Source of the DNA: Nannocystis exedens
Lineage (GTDB): Bacteria; Myxococcota_A; Polyangia; Polyangiales; Polyangiaceae
Assembly (NCBI GenBank): GCA_945861885.1
Contig: CAMAVR010000004.1
Location: 57,818-121,817 of the forward strand
Direction: 5' to 3'
DNA: 64,000 nt
The notes beneath the pieces are model-generated. The model saw only the letters and a program-made list of their open reading frames with translations. It did no database searches and was not told where the DNA came from. Shown here piece by piece: positions 25,895 through 35,170 of this stretch (position 1 is its first letter; every line of letters starts with the position of its first letter). Made by a program: the position numbers and the translations under genes.

Positions 25895-26804
25895 CGTTCT
25901 GTCCCGTCGCCTCCTACAAATCGCGCTTTTTGTCGCACTGATCCTCGTTTGCGGCCGCTCCGCCCAAGCCGAAACGCCCCTCGGAAGTCTGGCGCGCGCA
26001 CTCGGTGCCATTTCCGACGGCGATCGCTGCACCCAAAGCCGCGCTCACTTGGCGGCACGCACGATTGACGATTGGCGCGTGCGCCCCGGCGCCGATACCT
26101 TCGCCCCCGAGTGGCTGTGCCACGCCCTCAACGACAACATCACGCGCGACAGCATGCGCGAATGCTCCGCGCGGCCAATCGATGTTTTCAGACAACCGGT
26201 CGCACGACCGCGCCGAATCGTCGGCGAAATGGCCTATTTGGGAGTCGACCCTCGCGAGTACTCTTACGATATTTCCCCTGCAACAGGCGCCGGGGCTCTC
26301 GTCGAAGTTCGCATTATGTTTCTCGGCCCGCTCGCTCGCGACAAAGCGATTGTCGCTCGCATCCAACAAAAACTCGACCGCGCCGCCGCGTTTTGGCGAC
26401 ACTTTAGCCCCGACCAGCAAATCGAATTTCGGTTCATCGCCGTCACAAATGACCACGATCACCCCCACTTTGATGTCACTCTGGTCGAAGGCAGCCCCAG
26501 AACGCCATTCGACACCACCTGGGGCATCGAATGGACGTGGCACCTCATCGCCCACGAAGTCGGCCACATGTTAGGACTCGACGACGAATACGAACAGCTA
26601 CGAAAAACTTTCGGTCATATCGTAGGTGCGGAATCGGAATGGGTCACATCTCCAACACTAAAAATGCGCTATTTTCGCTGCAATTTGCACAGCTTGATGT
26701 GCGACAGCAAAGGCGAAAGCAGCACCCCGCAGCGCTACCACTACTATCTTATTTTGCGTCGCCGCTTCTGCCGTGCAACACCGACCGGCTCCTTCCCTTT
26801 CTAA
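25845..26804 (+). CDS. Secreted zinc metalloprotease-like protein
   Basis: The predicted product has a hydrophobic leader (LLQIALFVALILVCGRSAQA) and a C-terminal zinc site HLIAHEVGHMLGLDDEY, an HExxHxxGLxDE motif typical of metallopeptidases, with LMCDSKG as a candidate Met-turn. Start choice is difficult: after the EEP stop (25894) there is no ATG, GTG or TTG before the leader, so the TTG at 25845, overlapping EEP by 50 bases, is used here; a CTG start near 25902 is also possible. Export to the periplasm or beyond is predicted. Substrate unknown. Confidence 0.75.
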   Translation: MGSPTIRPSSARSEWRSVLSRRLLQIALFVALILVCGRSAQAETPLGSLARALGAISDGDRCTQSRAHLAARTIDDWRVRPGADTFAPEWLCHALNDNITRDSMRECSARPIDVFRQPVARPRRIVGEMAYLGVDPREYSYDISPATGAGALVEVRIMFLGPLARDKAIVARIQQKLDRAAAFWRHFSPDQQIEFRFIAVTNDHDHPHFDVTLVEGSPRTPFDTTWGIEWTWHLIAHEVGHMLGLDDEYEQLRKTFGHIVGAESEWVTSPTLKMRYFRCNLHSLMCDSKGESSTPQRYHYYLILRRRFCRATPTGSFPF

Positions 26805-26826
26805 CTTTTCTACGCAGCTTTTAGAA

Positions 26827-28614
26827 ATGACGCCGAGCAATCCCAGGCGCACCGCGCAAACACTCTCGCGGTGGCTTCTTGTGGTGGCCGCCAGCGGAGC
26901 GCCACGGTTGGCGCGCGCTGAAGGCCCGAGCACCGAAATGCTCCAGTCGCAGTACTCCGCATACGAGCGCGCAACGATTCACGAAGTTCTGAAAACGTTT
27001 GATACAACGTGGGACTCAAACGCCGAGGGGGAGACAATCGGCGAAATTTACGTTGTCCCGCTCGAGGTGTTCGAAGACCGCGACCCGCTGCTCAAGTTCG
27101 CAAACATGTTTCATATACGAACGCGACCGTATGTGATTCGCCGCGAAGTTCTTGTCTCGCCAGGCGGCAAATATTCGCAAAAACTTGTCGATGAAACGGC
27201 GATTAATTTGCGCTTATTGCCGCAATTTTCGCTCGTTTTGTGCATCCCAGCCAAAAGCAAAACGCGCGGCAAAGTCGATTTGATCGTCGTCGCAAAAGAT
27301 GTGTGGAGCCTGCGCCCAAGTTGGAACGCCGCGTTCGGGTCGGGCGGTCTTGAATCGCTCACGCTCCAACCGACCGAGACAAATTTTTTGGGGACGCACC
27401 AGGCAATCACAGCGCGATACCAATGGCAGCCAAATTCGCATCTGTTCGGCGCGCGATATGTGATGCCGCGTGTTGCCAACTCACGAATCTTGGCGGTGGC
27501 CGAAAGCGCGATGACGGTCAATCGGCGCACCGGCAAACCCGAAGGGTCGCTGGGGGCATTCAGTTTAAACCAGCCGCTCTTCTCGTCGACCACCAAGTGG
27601 GCTTGGAAGACGTCGATCTCGTGGCAAAATATTGTCTACCGTCGCTACGTAGGCGCGCACCTTGCGGCGTTCGAATCAAAAGCTGCAGACGCGTCGGTCC
27701 CCTATGAGTACCGAAGCATTCAGACGACGCCGACCATCTCGGCGACAAGATCGTTTGGCTCGTCTTTTAAGCACGACTTGACCTGGGGGTATATCTACGA
27801 CCGCCGCGTCTATCGCACGATCGATACCGGAAATCTAAACTACCTCGCCCTCGCCCAGTTTGCTCACACCGCGCTTCCGACCACCGACACGCGGTCGGCG
27901 CCGTATGTTCAAGTGCGTTCGTACCGCAGCGAATTTGCGCATCTTCTCGATTTCGAAACGCTCGGCCTTCAAGAAGATTACCGTTTAGGTCACGACGTGT
28001 TTGTCATGCTGACGCCTGTGTCGCGCGCGCTCGGTTCGACACGCGATTTCTTGTCGGTTTATGCCGGCGCTCAGTACACGATGGCGCTCGCCGATGGGTT
28101 CACGCGAGTGGGGATCGAGTCGCAGACAGACCTTCAGAGCGATCGCATTCCGACAGCCTATTTTTCGGCAAATGCTCGGCTCGTTACGCCGCGCTTTCGC
28201 CTCGGCCGGCTTATCGTCGACGCAGAGCTGATGTACCGCTACCGAAACTATTACAATCAGAACAGTTCGCTCGGAGGCGACGGGCGCCTTCGCGGCTACC
28301 CGAGCAACTATCTTATTGGGCCCGATTTAATCGCTTACAACTTTGAATACCGCACGCAACCGATCGAAATATTTACAATGCAAATCGGCGGCGCGCTGTT
28401 TTACGACGTGGGCGATGCGTTCAACGGGTTTGACAATCTTCGAGTGCGCCAATCGGTAGGTTTCGGCGCGCGAGTCCTGTTTCCGCAATTTGATCGCGTA
28501 GTTCTTCGCGGCGATTTCGGCTTTCCGGTCGGGAGCGCGACCCATCTGCCGCCAGCGTTCTACTTTTCATTCGGCCAAGCGTTCCCCGTCTCAACAATTG
28601 CGCCAACGCTTTAG
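26827..28614 (+). CDS. Omp85/BamA-superfamily outer-membrane barrel protein
   Basis: The product of about 595 residues has a signal peptide, a POTRA-like segment (about 50-160, with YSQKLVDETAINLRLLP and VDLIVVAKDVWSLRP) and a long alternating beta-strand region to a C-terminal FYFSFGQAFPV, matching a surface-antigen/D15 barrel. BamA proper has five POTRA domains, so this is a smaller relative, perhaps TamA-like or specialised. The start ATG 26827 overlaps the open frame from the protease gene's end only by proximity. It is last in the 24015-28614 run. Confidence 0.85.
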   Translation: MTPSNPRRTAQTLSRWLLVVAASGAPRLARAEGPSTEMLQSQYSAYERATIHEVLKTFDTTWDSNAEGETIGEIYVVPLEVFEDRDPLLKFANMFHIRTRPYVIRREVLVSPGGKYSQKLVDETAINLRLLPQFSLVLCIPAKSKTRGKVDLIVVAKDVWSLRPSWNAAFGSGGLESLTLQPTETNFLGTHQAITARYQWQPNSHLFGARYVMPRVANSRILAVAESAMTVNRRTGKPEGSLGAFSLNQPLFSSTTKWAWKTSISWQNIVYRRYVGAHLAAFESKAADASVPYEYRSIQTTPTISATRSFGSSFKHDLTWGYIYDRRVYRTIDTGNLNYLALAQFAHTALPTTDTRSAPYVQVRSYRSEFAHLLDFETLGLQEDYRLGHDVFVMLTPVSRALGSTRDFLSVYAGAQYTMALADGFTRVGIESQTDLQSDRIPTAYFSANARLVTPRFRLGRLIVDAELMYRYRNYYNQNSSLGGDGRLRGYPSNYLIGPDLIAYNFEYRTQPIEIFTMQIGGALFYDVGDAFNGFDNLRVRQSVGFGARVLFPQFDRVVLRGDFGFPVGSATHLPPAFYFSFGQAFPVSTIAPTL

Positions 28615-29517
28615 TTACAATAGACCGGCGGTGACTAACCCGAGCGCCCAGAGTGGCCCGCACGCGTCGCTTACGTCTTTCATCAGACTTACGGCTTTCC
28701 ACGATGCCTGATCTTTTACGTCGACGTCGTGAACAACTTTGAGCAGATCGCGAACCGGTACGTCGCACACTCCGCTATCGATCCAGCACGGCGTATGCTG
28801 CGCGTAGGCGGTGTCTTTAATCTCTTTGCACGATGTCGCGACGGTCGCGGTAGCGCGGAGTTCGGTCTGGAGGCAGATCAGCGTTGAATCGAGCCACGCC
28901 TGCGTGACAGAGCTGACGCGTGCGCGCGTGCGCTTCATAAAGCGGCCGGAATATTTTTCTCCGTATCCGAGCAAGTAGCCGTCGGCCCCGCACCCGCGGC
29001 CATGATTTGCCCACTGTTCGGCGCACGAATAAAATTCTGATGCGTGCGCTTGAACCGACGTTAGCTCGGCAATCGTGCAATCGCGAATCGGATCGTTCAA
29101 CACGATTTGCTCTTTGGCCGTCGCCGTTGTTCCATCGGCGCAGGGCTGTTCAATCGCAAATTCAAGCTGAATCGCCCCATCGGCGGAGCGACTCTCTTGC
29201 ACTCGAAGCGCGGTCAAGTGACGTGTCGCCCCCGATGGGACCGTCTCCTTCTCTCTAGCTTCATCGTTCATCGCCGCCGCGATCGTCATCGGCGAGAGCG
29301 CCTCGCTACGCGCATCCCATGTCAGCTCGATTCGGCCTAAATCGGCCCCTTCGCGCACATACGATGCTTTTAAATTTTGCGGCGCGGAGCAGGAGCCAAG
29401 CGCGTCGTGCTTCGAAACGGCCGACATTTCGTGCGTGCTGCCGCAGCCGAGAATACCGAAGGCGCTAGCAACCGCGAACGACAACCCGACAATCGCGCGC
29501 GCACAAAAAACAGTCAT
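28615..29517 (-). CDS. Hypothetical lipoprotein
   Basis: The ATG at 29517 follows an AAGGGAGC ribosome site. The leader ends in FGILGC, a lipobox. The mature part of about 275 residues has a fibronectin-like beta segment (about 45-125) and a helical, Cys-rich second half with about nine cysteines (YSCAEQW, GRGCGADG, TLICLQTE, ATSCKEI, TPCWIDSG), which suggests disulphides. No family is recognised. It converges tightly with the Omp85-like gene (no spacer). Confidence 0.8.
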   Translation of the reverse strand: MTVFCARAIVGLSFAVASAFGILGCGSTHEMSAVSKHDALGSCSAPQNLKASYVREGADLGRIELTWDARSEALSPMTIAAAMNDEAREKETVPSGATRHLTALRVQESRSADGAIQLEFAIEQPCADGTTATAKEQIVLNDPIRDCTIAELTSVQAHASEFYSCAEQWANHGRGCGADGYLLGYGEKYSGRFMKRTRARVSSVTQAWLDSTLICLQTELRATATVATSCKEIKDTAYAQHTPCWIDSGVCDVPVRDLLKVVHDVDVKDQASWKAVSLMKDVSDACGPLWALGLVTAGLL

Positions 29518-29588
29518 AATTTGCTCCCTTTTTTGAATCTCGAGGGTGTAGTCATCAATTTGCTACGCGCAAACCAATTGAGCCCCAC

Positions 29589-30473
29589 ATGAACCGTGTC
29601 ATCTTCGGCAACAATCTCGACCACCTCCCGCTTATTGAGAGCGAGTCAGTCGACCTGATTTATATCGACCCGCCATTCAACACCGGCAAAAAGCAAACGC
29701 GCGCGTTCACGCGATCGGCGCGCGACGAAGAAGGCGGAGACCGAATAGGCTTTAAAGGGCGCCGATATTCGACGTCGACAACCGTATCGCGCGCGTACGC
29801 TGACCGCTTCGACGACTACCTAGGCTTTCTCGAACTGCGGTTGGTTGAGGCTCATCGCGTATTAAAAAAAACAGGGACACTCTATTTTCATATCGATTAT
29901 CGCGAAGTGCATTATTGCAAAATTCTTCTCGACTCGATTTTCGGGCGCGACAACTTTATCAACGAGATCATCTGGGCGTACGACTACGGCGCGCGCGCAA
30001 CAAAGCGGTGGCCGGCAAAGCACGACAACATTCTAATGTTTGCAAAATGCGCCGATTCGTTCCGCTTCAACACCGACGAAATTGACCGCATCCCGTACAT
30101 GGCCCCCGGCCTCGTCGGCCCCGAAAAAGCGGCCCGCGGAAAGCTCCCAACCGATACGTGGTGGCACACGATCGTGAGCCCGACCGGCAAAGAAAAGCTC
30201 GGCTACCCAACCCAAAAGCCGCTCGGGATCCTGTCGCGAATTGTCTGCGCGTCATCGCCACCCGGCGGCCTCGTTCTCGATTTTTTTGCCGGAAGCGGCA
30301 CAACCGGCGAAGCCGCGCTAAAACACGGAAGGCGATTTTTGCTGATCGACGAACACGCCGAAGCGATCGGCGTCATGAAGCGCAGGTTTGCCGGCAATCC
30401 GAACGTATCGTTCGAGCAGTGCGAGAGCATCGCTCCTGCAGAAAGCTTACGCGAGAATTTCGCAGCTCGATGA
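29589..30473 (+). CDS. DNA adenine-N6 (or cytosine-N4) methyltransferase, beta class
   Basis: The 294-residue product has motif IV DPPFNTG (27-33) before motif I DFFAGSGTTG (231-240), the order of beta-class amino-methyltransferases. The motif IV form DPPF is also found in M.RsrI- and CcrM-like enzymes. It has no target-recognition extension after motif I as in CcrM, so the specificity part must be the middle (about 60-205). No restriction gene or helicase lies next to it, so it looks like an orphan, possibly regulatory, enzyme. The 3' end overlaps the convergent unknown gene by 27 bases. Confidence 0.92.
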   Translation: MNRVIFGNNLDHLPLIESESVDLIYIDPPFNTGKKQTRAFTRSARDEEGGDRIGFKGRRYSTSTTVSRAYADRFDDYLGFLELRLVEAHRVLKKTGTLYFHIDYREVHYCKILLDSIFGRDNFINEIIWAYDYGARATKRWPAKHDNILMFAKCADSFRFNTDEIDRIPYMAPGLVGPEKAARGKLPTDTWWHTIVSPTGKEKLGYPTQKPLGILSRIVCASSPPGGLVLDFFAGSGTTGEAALKHGRRFLLIDEHAEAIGVMKRRFAGNPNVSFEQCESIAPAESLRENFAAR

Positions 30474-31046
30474 CCCTTCAACAGGGCCGACAGCGTGAGA
30501 CAGCGCCATCACCAAGACAAGCACCGCGCGGTAGATCAGATGCACGTCGTCGACATCGACTTCGTATTCATCCCCTTCGGGAGCGGTCGCCTGCGTCACA
30601 TCAAGTGCCAGCTCTATATGTTGATTGATAAATTTTAAAATCGCCGGCTGCTCGATTGCCACCACATCATCGATATCGATCGGCTCGCGCGCATCGCTGG
30701 CGCGCAGCTCTTCTTCGAGCGCCATCGAGTCGAGCGTCGCCCGAACGGCATCGGAACTGACGATTCCGAGGCGCGGCCCCATTGCCCGTTCAAACGCAAG
30801 CCAGATCGAAATCGTCAAGAAATAGCCTAGTGCCAGAGCCGTTTCGTCGAGCGGTTGCGAAAAAACGCGCGACATCTCATTGGCCAGAAATGGCTGCGTC
30901 GCCTCGAAGCGTTCGAACGCTCGGTCGAGCTCGTCGCGCGCGATCGTACCGTCGACCGCCAGTTCAAGCTCAACTTGCTCGAGCGCGAAGGGATCGACGA
31001 CCGCGTACGCCGGAACCGGCCGAATCGCTGCGCCTCGGGACCACAC
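30447..31046 (-). CDS. Hypothetical acidic protein
   Basis: The 199-residue product is strongly acidic and mainly helical by composition (Glu/Asp/Ala/Leu-rich), with no signal peptide; GTG at 31046 is the only visible start and lacks a clear ribosome site. A hydrophobic stretch near 165-185 (LIYRAVLVLVMALSHAV) could be a buried helix. No family is recognised. Coding support comes from the long open frame and codon use like its neighbours. The convergent overlap with the methyltransferase gene is noteworthy. Confidence 0.7.
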   Translation of the reverse strand: MWSRGAAIRPVPAYAVVDPFALEQVELELAVDGTIARDELDRAFERFEATQPFLANEMSRVFSQPLDETALALGYFLTISIWLAFERAMGPRLGIVSSDAVRATLDSMALEEELRASDAREPIDIDDVVAIEQPAILKFINQHIELALDVTQATAPEGDEYEVDVDDVHLIYRAVLVLVMALSHAVGPVEGSSSCEILA

Positions 31047-31173
31047 AGAACAAGCCTAAATGCAAAGCGCGGAAACACCAGTTGAAGCGAACATCGAAGC
31101 GCAAAGTGCTATGTTACCACCCGACATGAACGCCTGGCGGCTCTAAGCCGCTTGGGCTACTCTCCGACGCCGC

Positions 31174-32310
31174 ATGTCCGAATTTGCATCAGAATCGGCG
31201 CGTCTTAAGCGCACCCCTCTTCACGATGAGCATGTGCTACTTGGTGCGCGCATCGTCCCGTTCGCCGGTTGGGAGATGCCGCTCCAATACACCGGCATCG
31301 TCGCTGAGCATCAGGCGGTTCGCTCTGCGGCGGGGCTGTTTGATGTCTCGCACATGGGCGAGCTCGAGCTGTCGGGCGAGTTCGCCGGCCACGTCGTCAA
31401 TTATCTCGTGACGAACGACACGTCCCGATTGACCGATGGCCAGGCGATGTACACATGCGCCTGCAATGCGGATGGCTTCATTCTAGACGACCTCATCGTC
31501 TACCGCGCCGCACGGGATCGCTACATCATCGTCTGCAACGCATCGAATCGCGAGAAAATCGCGGCAGTATTTGCCAAAGCGGCCGACCATCATTGCACGT
31601 TCCGTGACATCACCGAGCAAACGGCGCTCATCGCACTTCAAGGTCCGCGCGCATTCGATGTCCTTGCAAAAGCGGGCGCCGATGCAGCGCGCTTGTCGGA
31701 GCTAAAGCCGTTTCATTTTCGCGACGTCATCATCGCGAATGTCGCATGCACCGCCGCCCGCACCGGCTACACCGGCGAAGATGGCGTCGAGATTTTCTGC
31801 GCATGGAGCGAGGCCGCAGCGCTCTGGCGCACTCTTCTAACACTCGGTGAACCGCTAGGCCTCAAGCCGGCCGGCCTAGGCGCACGCGATACGCTTCGCC
31901 TCGAAGCGCGCCTGTCGCTCTACGGCAACGACATCGACGAGACGATCAACCCGATCGAAGCGGGGCTAGGCTGGGTCGTAAAGTTCGACAAAGGCGATTT
32001 TATTGGGCGGCAAGCTCTCGAAGCGGCAGCCGAACGCGCCCGAGCCAAGGAAGTCAGGCAGATGACCGGATTCGAAATGGCCGGCCGGGGGATCGCGAGG
32101 CACGGCTACCCGCTATGCGACTTGCAAGGTAACGCAATCGGCGTATGCACAAGCGGCGGCCCGTCGCCCACGCTCGGCAAGAGCATCGGCCTAGGCTTTC
32201 TACCAGCCGACATGACAGCCGTCGGCACAAAGTTTCAAGTTGATTGCCGTGGCAAAAAAGTCGACGCCGTGGTCGTCAAAACGCCATTCTATCGAAGAAA
32301 AAAAGGGTAG
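31174..32310 (+). CDS. gcvT: Glycine cleavage T protein (aminomethyltransferase)
   Basis: GcvT transfers the methylene unit from aminomethyl-lipoyl GcvH to tetrahydrofolate, releasing ammonia. The 378-residue product has the family features TPLHDEH, PFAGWEMPLQY, FDVSHMGE and the late LGARDTLRLEA and GFEMAGRGIARHG. It starts the operon gcvT-gcvH-gcvPA, with three bases to gcvH. No glycine riboswitch was recognised in the 127 bases upstream. A small GC hairpin near 31137-31152 is present there but is not convincing as a regulator. Confidence 0.96.
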   Translation: MSEFASESARLKRTPLHDEHVLLGARIVPFAGWEMPLQYTGIVAEHQAVRSAAGLFDVSHMGELELSGEFAGHVVNYLVTNDTSRLTDGQAMYTCACNADGFILDDLIVYRAARDRYIIVCNASNREKIAAVFAKAADHHCTFRDITEQTALIALQGPRAFDVLAKAGADAARLSELKPFHFRDVIIANVACTAARTGYTGEDGVEIFCAWSEAAALWRTLLTLGEPLGLKPAGLGARDTLRLEARLSLYGNDIDETINPIEAGLGWVVKFDKGDFIGRQALEAAAERARAKEVRQMTGFEMAGRGIARHGYPLCDLQGNAIGVCTSGGPSPTLGKSIGLGFLPADMTAVGTKFQVDCRGKKVDAVVVKTPFYRRKKG

Positions 32311-32313
32311 CAG

Positions 32314-32712
32314 ATGAGCAAACCGGAAGTTCGACAGGGGCTGAGATACACCAAAGATCACGAGTGGGCGAAGCTCCAAAACGGTGAAGTCCTCATCGGA
32401 ATTTCAAGCTTCGCCGTGTCGCAATTGGGCGATATCACCCTGGTGAATATCGATGTAGACCCAGGTGACCAAATCATCGCCGGAAAGTCGTTCGGGACGA
32501 TCGAAAGCGTAAAGACGCTGAGCGATCTCTTTGGCCCGGTCGATGGATCCGTCGTTCGCGTCAACGTCGATCTCGAAGAGCGCCCCGAGCTAATCAACGA
32601 AGATTGCTACGCAGGGTGGATGATTTCGATCACGCCGATGCGCCCAGAAGCACTTGATGAGCTCATGGATGCGGCCGCATACACCGCATATCTTGAAAGC
32701 TCGGCCCACTAA
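32314..32712 (+). CDS. gcvH: Glycine cleavage H protein (lipoyl carrier)
   Basis: GcvH is the lipoylated shuttle of the glycine cleavage complex. The 132-residue product has the conserved TKDHEWAK start and the lipoylation site ESVKTLSDLFGPV, with Lys67 as the modified residue. Length is usual. The ATG has an AAAGGG tract upstream and lies three bases after gcvT; gcvPA follows after six bases. Confidence 0.96.
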   Translation: MSKPEVRQGLRYTKDHEWAKLQNGEVLIGISSFAVSQLGDITLVNIDVDPGDQIIAGKSFGTIESVKTLSDLFGPVDGSVVRVNVDLEERPELINEDCYAGWMISITPMRPEALDELMDAAAYTAYLESSAH

Positions 32713-32718
32713 ATCACG

Positions 32719-34068
32719 ATGCGCTACCTCCCCCACACGGCGACTGAAGTCGCGTCGATGCTCAAAACGATCGGCGTGCCAACAATCGACGCCCTGTTCG
32801 ATGCGATCCCAAAATCGGTGCGCCTTGGTCGCCCACTAGAGCTCCCGAACGGGATCGACGAAATCACGCTGATGCGTGAACTCGACGATCTCGCGCAGCG
32901 CAATCGCGCAAGCTCGATGCTCTCGTTTCTCGGCGGGGGGATCTACGATCATCACATCCCCCCAGCGGCCGACCAGCTTCTTTTGCGCGGTGAATTCTAC
33001 ACCGCATACACGCCATATCAGGCCGAGGTCGCCCAGGGGACATTGCAGGCCGTCTTCGAGTACCAAACAATCGTCGCCGAGCTCTTCGGCATGCCGGCTG
33101 CTAACGCATCGATGTACGACGGCGCAACAGCCGCAGTCGAGGCGGTTCTCATGGCGCGCCGCCTTACAAAGCGTAACGGCGTTGCCGTCAGCGCCGGCGT
33201 GCACCCAGAGACGATCGCAACGCTCAAAACTTACGTTCGAAGCCTCCCCGGCGGAGTCGAGGCGATCGAGACAGCGCCACTCGGCCATGACGGCTGCTTA
33301 GATAGCGCGTGGTCGCCAAAAAACTGGAGCGACATCGCGTGCGTGGTGGTCGGCTATCCCAACGTTTTCGGCTGCATCGGCGATCTTACGCCGATCGTGC
33401 GGGCCGCGCATGAACACGGAGCGCTCGTCGTCACCGTCTGCGCCGACCCATACGCGATGGCGCTGCTCAAGCCGCCTGGTGAGCTCGATGTCGACATCGC
33501 CGTCGGCGAAGGGCAGCCGCTAGGCGTTTCAATGCAGTACGGCGGCCCTGGCTGCGGCCTTTTCGCATGCCGTGATAGCCGCGCATTTTTGCAGAACATC
33601 CCCGGGCGAATCGTCGGCGAAACGGTCGATGCCGACGGCCAGCGCGGCTACGTGCTCACGCTTTCAACGCGAGAGCAGCACATTCGGCGGGAGCGAGCAA
33701 CGAGCAACATCTGCACGAACCACTCGCTGTGCGCCCTCGCCATCGCCATCCGAATGTCGATGCTAGGAAAGCGCGGCTTCGTCGAAGTAGCCGAGCAGTG
33801 CCTCGCAAAAACCGAATATCTAAAACGCGAACTCGTGAAAACCGGCGCATGGGAGCTCCCCTACAGCGCGCCGACATTCAACGAATTTGTCATCAAGTCC
33901 AAGCGAGGCCCGGTGGCACCGACGCTAAAAAACCTCGAAAACGAGGGCATTTTAGCCGGTATTCCGCTGTCGCGCTGGTTTCCAAACCGCGACCGCGAGC
34001 TATTGATTGCCGTAACCGAGCGTCACACGCGAGCCGATTTAGACAAACTCGTCGCGCAGCTCTCGTAG
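32719..34068 (+). CDS. gcvPA: Glycine dehydrogenase (decarboxylating) subunit 1
   Basis: This is the N-terminal half-type subunit of glycine decarboxylase (449 residues), recognised by MRYLPHT, the FLGGGIYDHHIP block, YTPYQAEVAQGTLQ and a MYDGATA segment. GcvPA and GcvPB together form the P protein that decarboxylates glycine with PLP; the PLP-binding lysine sits in GcvPB. The gene after it is on the opposite strand and is a lipoprotein, so gcvPB must be elsewhere. Confidence 0.95.
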   Translation: MRYLPHTATEVASMLKTIGVPTIDALFDAIPKSVRLGRPLELPNGIDEITLMRELDDLAQRNRASSMLSFLGGGIYDHHIPPAADQLLLRGEFYTAYTPYQAEVAQGTLQAVFEYQTIVAELFGMPAANASMYDGATAAVEAVLMARRLTKRNGVAVSAGVHPETIATLKTYVRSLPGGVEAIETAPLGHDGCLDSAWSPKNWSDIACVVVGYPNVFGCIGDLTPIVRAAHEHGALVVTVCADPYAMALLKPPGELDVDIAVGEGQPLGVSMQYGGPGCGLFACRDSRAFLQNIPGRIVGETVDADGQRGYVLTLSTREQHIRRERATSNICTNHSLCALAIAIRMSMLGKRGFVEVAEQCLAKTEYLKRELVKTGAWELPYSAPTFNEFVIKSKRGPVAPTLKNLENEGILAGIPLSRWFPNRDRELLIAVTERHTRADLDKLVAQLS

Positions 34069-34075
34069 GCGCGGA

Positions 34076-35017
34076 CTACTGAAAGTCGGTGGGACTCAAC
34101 ATGAGCTCTTCCAATTCAACGGGCAAGCCTGAGATGCCGAACCGTTCAATCGCGTCATCGTCTAGAACGACACTCCCTAGAACATCAGGATCTAAACCAA
34201 CGGCTGGCACAATCGGCGAAGCGCCTAGATCGTCAAATAGACCATCCCTCAATCCTTCCAGAGCCGCTCGGTAGGCCTCCGCAAGCTCTGGATCTTCTTC
34301 GTACTCTCTAGGAGGCGTCAAGAGACGATCGGCGTCGATGGGCCCCGGCGGTAAGTCTGGGCTCGGGCTAACTTCGTCGAACATAGCCGCCTCATCGCCA
34401 GCACTCGGCGGTTCGATGCCGAGAAGAGCGCTAGCTTTTTTTAGAAGCCGAACGTCGGTATTACGAATCTCTCTCAGCACTTTCGCCGCCGCAGATCGTT
34501 GGCCATGACGAACGGGACCAAGCGCGTCAGATTGCTCCGACGCATCGCCGCTCGCAACGTCGGCAGCGATGGCGATTGACGTGCAAAAATTGCGGATGTT
34601 CTTATGAGCCGAATTGACCGACTCAAGGAGCCTTTCGAATTTGGTGCGGCTCGCTTTCTGTTGTAGGAAGACCTGGCGAATCGCTTGCATCTCGGAGCTT
34701 GTGCCCCATGTCGCCTTTACGCGAATCGACATGAGAGCCATTGCATCCCGGCTCGTCCGAAGCGCATCATTGAGCTGCCCGATCAAAAGACGGTTTGCTT
34801 CCATCTGGGCGATCGCAACAGGATCGGACGCCGAGTCGACCGCTGAAGATGCCGTAGAGCGGGTATGCCCGCGAACCGCCTGTGCGACGACTCCGGGCTC
34901 CTCGCCGCCAAAATCGTCTGCTCCACCGCAGCCGGCAAAGAGCGCAGCGCCTACGCAAAAAGCAGCTGAAACGCCCATCGAATTCGTCAAACGCCCGAAT
35001 AGAACTTGATTTTTCAT
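34076..35017 (-). CDS. Hypothetical lipoprotein
   Basis: The ATG at 35017 has a CGGAGC ribosome site much like that of the 28615 lipoprotein. The leader ends in LFAGC, giving a lipoprotein of 313 residues; an upstream GTG/ATG extension lacks support. The mature part is largely helical (about 65-210, RTSRDAMALMSIRVKATWG and SRTKFERLLESV) with an acidic, proline-rich tail (about 215-313) ending in short LDDDAIERF-type motifs. No family is recognised. The stop lies 7 bases from that of gcvPA (convergent). Confidence 0.75.
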   Translation of the reverse strand: MKNQVLFGRLTNSMGVSAAFCVGAALFAGCGGADDFGGEEPGVVAQAVRGHTRSTASSAVDSASDPVAIAQMEANRLLIGQLNDALRTSRDAMALMSIRVKATWGTSSEMQAIRQVFLQQKASRTKFERLLESVNSAHKNIRNFCTSIAIAADVASGDASEQSDALGPVRHGQRSAAAKVLREIRNTDVRLLKKASALLGIEPPSAGDEAAMFDEVSPSPDLPPGPIDADRLLTPPREYEEDPELAEAYRAALEGLRDGLFDDLGASPIVPAVGLDPDVLGSVVLDDDAIERFGISGLPVELEELMLSPTDFQ

Positions 35018-35170
35018 AATTGCTCCGTGTCGTCCCGCCCAAGCGCCCCCAGAGCGACAAAATGAATGGGCGTCAGTGTGAGCGATAAGCGCACACGCGC
35101 AACAAGTCGTCTCACTGTGAGAACGCGCGTTGAAGCAGCCCTTACGAAAGAGCGCTGATACAGTTGCGCC

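Noticed and set aside
30447-30473. Restriction endonuclease partner for the methyltransferase
   Set aside because: The overlapping gene has no recognisable nuclease motif, so a restriction-modification system is not claimed.
31047-31173. Possible glycine riboswitch ahead of gcvT
   Set aside because: The leader is only 127 bases and lacks the conserved tandem aptamer cores; only a small GC hairpin is visible.
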